Origin: Actinomycetes bacterium
GTDB lineage: Bacteria > Actinomycetota > Acidimicrobiia > Acidimicrobiales > JABEUL01
Assembly (NCBI GenBank): GCA_021852345.1
Contig: JAJZNL010000054.1
Coordinates: 1-40,228, forward strand
Length of the DNA stretch: 40,228 bases
Direction of reading: 5' to 3'
Under the pieces are notes generated by a model. That model was not told the DNA's origin, made no database searches, and saw nothing but the letters and a program-made list of their open reading frames with translations. Positions 36,701-40,228 of this stretch are shown in pieces (position 1 is the first letter of the stretch; each line of letters starts with the position of its first letter). The position numbers were made by a program, and so were the translations under genes.

Positions 36701-38147
36701 GTAATATCGGGTCTCCCGTAACTCCCCAGCGATATACGCTCGTATCCGTACCTGGTTCAACCAATATTCGAGTATTGCTAGACTGCTTGTTCAAGTAGTT
36801 TGCGGCCTGATAGTAGTAAGAGGGAATATTTGACGGCCTTGAATACTGAGGTGAAAGCAATTGACCGTCGTAGATTGCGGGATTATTTAAAACCAAGATT
36901 ATTCCAGTTAAAGCAAAGACGGCTACCGAGCGCTTTAAGAATCGGGGAACTAATTTATATTTAATGTGTTTTGCATGAACCGCCAGTGTTTCCACGCCCG
37001 TTGCAAAAAATATGCCAAGGCACATTATTACAAGGGGAGCGGCCCTGTCCGTTGATCTAAGCGCGAATCCTGGAGTCGTATAGAGCATAACCCAGGTAAT
37101 AAAGCGTCCCCAAAGACCCGGATTTCCAAAGGGATGGGTACCTACGCTGACAATCAGTCCGACGCCAGTTAAAATAATGAAAAAGCCTCGATTTTTAAAT
37201 CTGATTAAAGCGGCTGCTAGTAGTGCCAACGACGGTATTAAAAATGAGATCAAAATTAACCAAATGTGTTCCATGTATCCCACTGAAGAGGGAGCCCAAG
37301 GACCAACGGTGTTTTGACCGTAATAAAACCAGTATCCCAGGCCTCGCATTACCTCAGAGGCAAGTGATGTTGAAGCTACAGCCTGAACCGTCTCAGTATA
37401 TTTTAAAATATTGAGACCAAAGTTAGCTTCTATTTCAAGTGCTATAAACCACCATATTGAAACTGCAGTACACAACAAGGCCAGTTTTAAGAAAATCTGC
37501 AAACAATCTCGGTTTGTAATTTCTTTTTTAATAAACCAAAGATACAAAAGCAAAAGGATAGGTCCGAGCCCTGCAAATATTAATGAACTCCCATTTGTTC
37601 CTCCGATGATCGCCACAATTAGAGCAAAAAGCGATACATATTTCCACCCTCTCTTGTGCACTGCCATAAACATTAAACCCATTAGCCATCCCAGAGCCGA
37701 CCACGGTAGCAATATATCTGAAATTCGGTAGAGGTATTGCAAAGAATAGGGCGATAGCATGTAAAAGAATCCGGCAACGGTAGATACGGTTGCCGAAAAT
37801 CGCATCTTATCGAGGAACCAAGATATTCCCGCCCCAGCAAAGAACATTAAGAATCCAGTCCAGAATCGTTCAACTATCCAAACTGGGAAGCCGAGATGTT
37901 CAAAGATGTAAAAAAATGGATCTAACGGTAGCAAATAACCGACGTGTTGAAAGGTTACGGTTCCTAAAGCATTCGTAGGGTCCCAGATTTGAGATGATTG
38001 AATAAAAAAACGACCTGGATCTAAAAATAGATATAGTTTGTTGTCGGCGGCAATGGTTCCGATTTGGGTTATCAAATTAGGAATAAATGCCACTAAAAAC
38101 AGATAAAAGTACTTATTGGTTTTAAATCTTCTTAATATTGCTCTCAT
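33741..38147 (-). CDS. AftD-like GT-C membrane glycosyltransferase (DUF3367 family) with discoidin-like domains
   Basis: 1468 residues, similar to mycobacterial AftD (about 1400). The N-terminal 450 residues hold about 10-11 membrane spans. The first outer loop has DNKLYLFLDP (Asp35), then SQIWDPTNALG and HVGYLLPLDPFF, the conserved AftD start, with Asp35 as likely catalytic base by GT-C precedent. A large extracytoplasmic part (about 450-1330) includes two regions like F5/8-type-C/discoidin carbohydrate-binding modules (about 740-870, AMALDTNPDTAWS; about 980-1100, SAFDNNVKTSWSP). Three or four membrane helices close the chain (about 1315-1460). AftD adds arabinofuranose from decaprenyl-phospho-arabinose to arabinan in mycobacteria. 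Whether this organism makes arabinan is not shown here, so donor and product are inference. There is no clear Shine-Dalgarno at the ATG. Confidence 0.85.
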   Translation of the reverse strand: MRAILRRFKTNKYFYLFLVAFIPNLITQIGTIAADNKLYLFLDPGRFFIQSSQIWDPTNALGTVTFQHVGYLLPLDPFFYIFEHLGFPVWIVERFWTGFLMFFAGAGISWFLDKMRFSATVSTVAGFFYMLSPYSLQYLYRISDILLPWSALGWLMGLMFMAVHKRGWKYVSLFALIVAIIGGTNGSSLIFAGLGPILLLLYLWFIKKEITNRDCLQIFLKLALLCTAVSIWWFIALEIEANFGLNILKYTETVQAVASTSLASEVMRGLGYWFYYGQNTVGPWAPSSVGYMEHIWLILISFLIPSLALLAAALIRFKNRGFFIILTGVGLIVSVGTHPFGNPGLWGRFITWVMLYTTPGFALRSTDRAAPLVIMCLGIFFATGVETLAVHAKHIKYKLVPRFLKRSVAVFALTGIILVLNNPAIYDGQLLSPQYSRPSNIPSYYYQAANYLNKQSSNTRILVEPGTDTSVYRWGVTGDPILPGLTTRQTAERVQLPHGTNPSLDLMTAIDQPFQEETMNPTTLAPLARLISAGNLLIQSDLAYEDYDLPNPRQLWSQLTPIPAGLSKPIPFGKPVPNVPPKNEKLVYGEQSLAQNSNLPWPPPIAVFNVKNARPLIRTESTSNPIIVDGGGTGLVNSAAAGLLNSNAPVLYSGAFTDNSKNETLLKTMAAKNAELVLTDTNRKQSRRWDGTIQDVNGYTETATQTNNPQDYSNAPIDLFPNSPNSQTVTVLNGIQAVNASVYGNQVTYEPYERPAMALDTNPDTAWSYSSLVYPPGQWWDVNLINPDTTNYIYLSQVLTGSPIEKITNVTLNFSDGYSQSYQLSALSRTVGGQKLTFPSQTFTSLKITINATAPTGSATGTDAVGFSTVNIPGVTMDEVVATPTDMLNTLGSSSINNRLSILLNRQTVGPFPPRGNPENTITRQVWLPTNRSFSITGLVALSQNAPDDVIDTVIGVTPQNGNGYVANSSGRLPGFLMARAYSAFDNNVKTSWSPGSGYAQQIGSWVEIDTPQTVTFDQINFAVNADKYHSVPKEVTISTESGVRTLNLPSIVSKGPKGRTVTVNFKFPAISGRHIRLTVNSIQPFYGKDIPSQPFYTLPVGIAEVGIPKVTMPQIPKTFPNTCWNNLISVNGVSIPIRLIGSVQSALDGNPVAYVACSSSQTAANLYAGNNLIQTVPGSQTGIDINSIELDSKPGGSPNPILSPGQLQPPKSNAQVASVAVISSSAVNFKAKITSYGKPFWLVLGQSQDKGWALSFNGQSVKGSSKLIDGYANAWLISPAPGKHSYVASFSFYPQTWLNYSYIVFLLCLLAIIAAAIFAKKLSHDDWRNKILPIKLEYRPDLLRINKIKSRRINISTLFSLVTAITVADFMFMPWFYALCASVIAAVSILITRTYKVLGILSVASMLAVTLYLSIAQMIYRSVAGDGWPSSYELANFLAWFAVISLVIYQLFERRIKPQSKSGDEFS

Positions 38148-38523
38148 CTGTATGGGTCAATTTAAACGCAGCTGACGATTAATTCTTCTTGCTAAAACTA
38201 AATTCAGCTCCCGCATTGTCAATTTAAAAGTCTATCAGGATATGGCTTTACGGTTAGGGTTAATTTTTCAATAATTGGCGCCTTAGTAACGGTTTTAACA
38301 TAATTTGGCACAGTAGCTTAAATGATACGTTTTAATGTTTTACATTGTTATGAGTAATTTCACTATATTGTTTATATGACGCAGATATCCGGTTAAAGAT
38401 CTCTTGCTTTTGAAAAGTTTAAGTCCCTTGAATTCATCTAAACATATTGGTATGATCGTCAAATTAGTTCAGGGTTTGAAAAAATTGTTTTTGAATATGT
38501 AATAAAGCACTATATTTATAGTT
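38148..38523. other. Divergent intergenic region, about 375 bp
   Basis: It lies between the AftD-like gene (minus) and the second methyltransferase (plus) and should hold promoters of both. No ribosome site is obvious before the GTG at 38524 and no RNA gene was recognised. Confidence 0.4.
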
Positions 38524-39318
38524 GTGTTTAATATTACTGGGGAACGTCCCGTCGAAAAGGTTACACCTGATTCGGTAATAGCCATTCATGACGCAGGGTA
38601 TAGAGAAGTTGAAAAAAGGCTCGGAAGCGGAATTGTAGTCGATCTCGGAAGCGGAGAAGGATTTGAAACCGCAAAGTTTACAAGTCCTCATCGGAAGGTA
38701 ATCGGTATCGATTATGACCAGCAAGCGGCTAGTTCGGCTTTAACAAAATGGGGAAGTCGCGGGCTACTAATGGGTAGAATGGATTGCTCCAAACTCGGTT
38801 TTAAAACAGGATCCGTTGATTATGCCAGTTCTTCACATATAATCGAACATTTTATCGAACCAGCTCTTCATGTGGCAGAAGTATCAAGAATTTTAAAAGA
38901 CAGCGGATCTGCTTTTTTTCTGACTCCAAATAAGCCTACCGATTTCGAAAATCCGTTTCATGTCTATTTATTTGACGCTGAAGATTTAAAGCGGTTGTTG
39001 TCTGAACATTTTGAGGACGTTTGGGTCGGTGCTCTGGATTGCGATGAGATCGTAAAAACCGAAATTTCAAATCGAAGAAAGAAAGCACAAAAGATTTACG
39101 ATCTGGACTTATTTGATTTGCGACACAAGATGCCTAAAAAGCTATGGATTATGTTCTATTCCAGGCTACTTCCTTTGGCCCAACAGGTTGTGTATCGGAA
39201 ATCTATGGGTGGAAGTACAGGTATCGACGACAGCTTGTTCTACGTATCTGAGACTGTAGATGACACTATGCCGATTCTCTTTGCTGTCGCATCTAAACCT
39301 ATTCGCAGAAATACGTAA
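38524..39318 (+). CDS. Class I SAM-dependent methyltransferase, second of the locus
   Basis: 264 residues with a GTG start. Motif I is VVDLGSGEGFE (38-48). The acidic residue after the next strand is in VIGIDYDQ, and SSHIIEHFIEPALHVAEVSRILKDSG is the usual later segment of Methyltransf_11/25 proteins. The C-terminal part has a basic, helical stretch (NRRKKAQKIYDL) and hydrophobic patches (LWIMFYSRLLPLAQQVV) that could touch the membrane or a lipid substrate. It is divergent from the AftD-like gene and 96 bp before coaE. It is not closely alike in sequence to the 30527-31267 methyltransferase. A role in envelope glycolipid methylation is inferred from location only. Confidence 0.85.
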   Translation: MFNITGERPVEKVTPDSVIAIHDAGYREVEKRLGSGIVVDLGSGEGFETAKFTSPHRKVIGIDYDQQAASSALTKWGSRGLLMGRMDCSKLGFKTGSVDYASSSHIIEHFIEPALHVAEVSRILKDSGSAFFLTPNKPTDFENPFHVYLFDAEDLKRLLSEHFEDVWVGALDCDEIVKTEISNRRKKAQKIYDLDLFDLRHKMPKKLWIMFYSRLLPLAQQVVYRKSMGGSTGIDDSLFYVSETVDDTMPILFAVASKPIRRNT

Positions 39319-39414
39319 TTTTATAGAGATAGAACTTGAGTTTGCCTTGGTACTTGGAATCTTATTTAGCGACAAATTGAGTAAAGATTTGGTTAAATCT
39401 AAGGATGTACCATT

Positions 39415-40023
39415 ATGATGTTGGTTGGTCTGACCGGGGGAATAGGAGCCGGTAAATCTACTGTATCTAAGATGTTCGTCGAGCTTGGTGCTAAACTTAT
39501 CGACGCTGATCACATTTCGCGACAACTGATGACCAAAGAAGGCGAAGCTTATGAAATGGTTGTTAAGCATTTCGGTCGAGATATTTTATTTGATGATGGT
39601 GAAGTAAATCGTGAAAGGTTGGCCGATATCGTCTTTGCGAATAGAGATGAACTGCAGGTATTAAATTCGATAATACATCCTATGGTTGCCCAAAAAATGC
39701 TTGACGCTGTCATGGAGTATATTAATCAAGATATTGTAGTAATTCTGGACATACCGCTTCTAGCCGAAAACAAAAATAGAGATTCCTACGGAATACAGAA
39801 AATCGTTGTCGTAGATGCACCTTTGGACGTTAGTGTAAAACGTCTTGTTCAGTACAGAAACATGTCCGTAGACGATGCCGTTCACAGAATAGAACATCAA
39901 GCCTCCCGTCAAGACCGCGTAAAAATTGCCGATTATTTAATATCTAATGCCGGGAGTATAGAGGAGTTGACTCAACGAGTGAATGAGGTATACTCTGACC
40001 TGATTTCTATTTTAAAATCCTAA
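39415..40023 (+). CDS. coaE: Dephospho-CoA kinase CoaE
   Basis: 202 residues, the standard length. The P-loop is GLTGGIGAGKS (5-15), followed by LIDADHISRQL with the DAD motif (30-32) that is diagnostic for CoaE. Further family marks are INxxIHPMV (NSIIHPMV), VVILDIPLLAE, the YRNMSVDDAVHRIEHQ lid segment, and a late YLISNAGSIEEL. It phosphorylates the 3'-hydroxyl of dephospho-CoA ribose, the last step of coenzyme A synthesis, in the cytoplasm. Two adjacent ATGs (39415, 39418) can serve as start. In many actinobacteria uvrB follows coaE; here the next coding signal seems to run the other way. Confidence 0.97.
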   Translation: MMLVGLTGGIGAGKSTVSKMFVELGAKLIDADHISRQLMTKEGEAYEMVVKHFGRDILFDDGEVNRERLADIVFANRDELQVLNSIIHPMVAQKMLDAVMEYINQDIVVILDIPLLAENKNRDSYGIQKIVVVDAPLDVSVKRLVQYRNMSVDDAVHRIEHQASRQDRVKIADYLISNAGSIEELTQRVNEVYSDLISILKS

Positions 40024-40140
40024 AATCATAATAAATCGATTTAAATTTAATGTAATCAGCCAATATTAAATGTGGCGTTTAGGTCGTCTTAGGTATTTTT
40101 TTTGTAACTATTCACCACCCTATGCAATGCATATAGTTAA

Positions 40141-40228
40141 TTAGGGACCACTTGGTTGAGTATTTGGCATCCATGGCCCATTGGAAAATAATTGTTGCAA
40201 TGCCCACAGTTGGTTAACTCCTTGTTTG
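40141..40228 (-). CDS. Possible C-terminal end of a protein running in from the right edge
   Basis: On the minus strand a frame open at the right edge encodes 28 residues, ending LFSNGPWMPNTQPSGP before TAA at 40141-40143. The Q/L/W- and then P/N/G-rich composition looks like a real protein tail rather than AT-rich noise. It would converge on coaE with 117 bp between stops. Too short to assign. Confidence 0.35.
   Translation of the reverse strand, partial: KQGVNQLWALQQLFSNGPWMPNTQPSGP

Noticed and set aside
1..40228. CRISPR arrays, insertion sequences, prophage genes, replication origin
   Set aside because: No regularly spaced repeats beyond the two-copy unit at 627-667, and no transposase, integrase, phage structural or dnaA-like gene was found.

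Overview
This is an AT-rich actinobacterial chromosome segment, most likely from the class Acidimicrobiia. The taxonomic clues are: a protein opening with the GWW-LASDGKWYPPE-type N-terminus (24116-25033); a secreted protein with repeated SC-x5-C-VAVG motifs; a Liv-type ATPase with an LSTGT signature; a PDZ/radical-SAM DUF512 gene overlapping der; and an AftD-family envelope protein. The placement is inferred from protein motifs, and no rRNA gene is present to confirm it. There is no phage gene, transposase, CRISPR array or obvious plasmid gene.

Left part (1-8.5 kb): the end of a membrane-anchored protein, a sulfide:quinone-oxidoreductase-like flavoprotein behind a 23-bp tandem repeat, then a gene-poor stretch. 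About 1.0 and 1.56 kb of apparently non-coding DNA flank a lone DUF2130 coiled-coil/nuclease-like gene. Next come a DUF2142 membrane protein and a membrane-anchored SGNH hydrolase, probably acting on a surface glycan.

Middle (8.6-20.5 kb): a minus-strand pair encodes a secreted seven-repeat, propeller-like protein and a small two-helix membrane protein, joined by an 8-nt overlap. Divergent from it is a branched-chain-amino-acid-type ABC importer with a tethered binding protein. All four core domains (two permeases and two ATPases) lie in one 1249-residue polypeptide. Then follow DUF512, der, a small acidic single-span protein and tRNA-Pro(GGG).

Right-middle (20.9-28.5 kb): a fumarylacetoacetase-family enzyme converges on a PabB-PabC fusion for folate synthesis. 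After that come a Q/N/Y/P-rich single-span protein, a patatin-like lipase and two tandem paralogous soluble proteins with histidine-kinase-type ATPase domains. This twin has a conserved N-terminal histidine helix and no response regulator nearby, and is the most system-like unknown in the window.

Right end (28.9-40.2 kb): a cell-envelope glycan locus with a PRK07208-type FAD oxidoreductase, a methyltransferase, a GT4 glycosyltransferase, an Ig-like/peptidoglycan-binding/L,D-transpeptidase, a 1468-residue AftD-like GT-C protein and a second methyltransferase. coaE follows, and the edge may carry the C-terminal tip of a convergent gene. Most genes lack a strong Shine-Dalgarno sequence, and several start with GTG, so some starts are uncertain.
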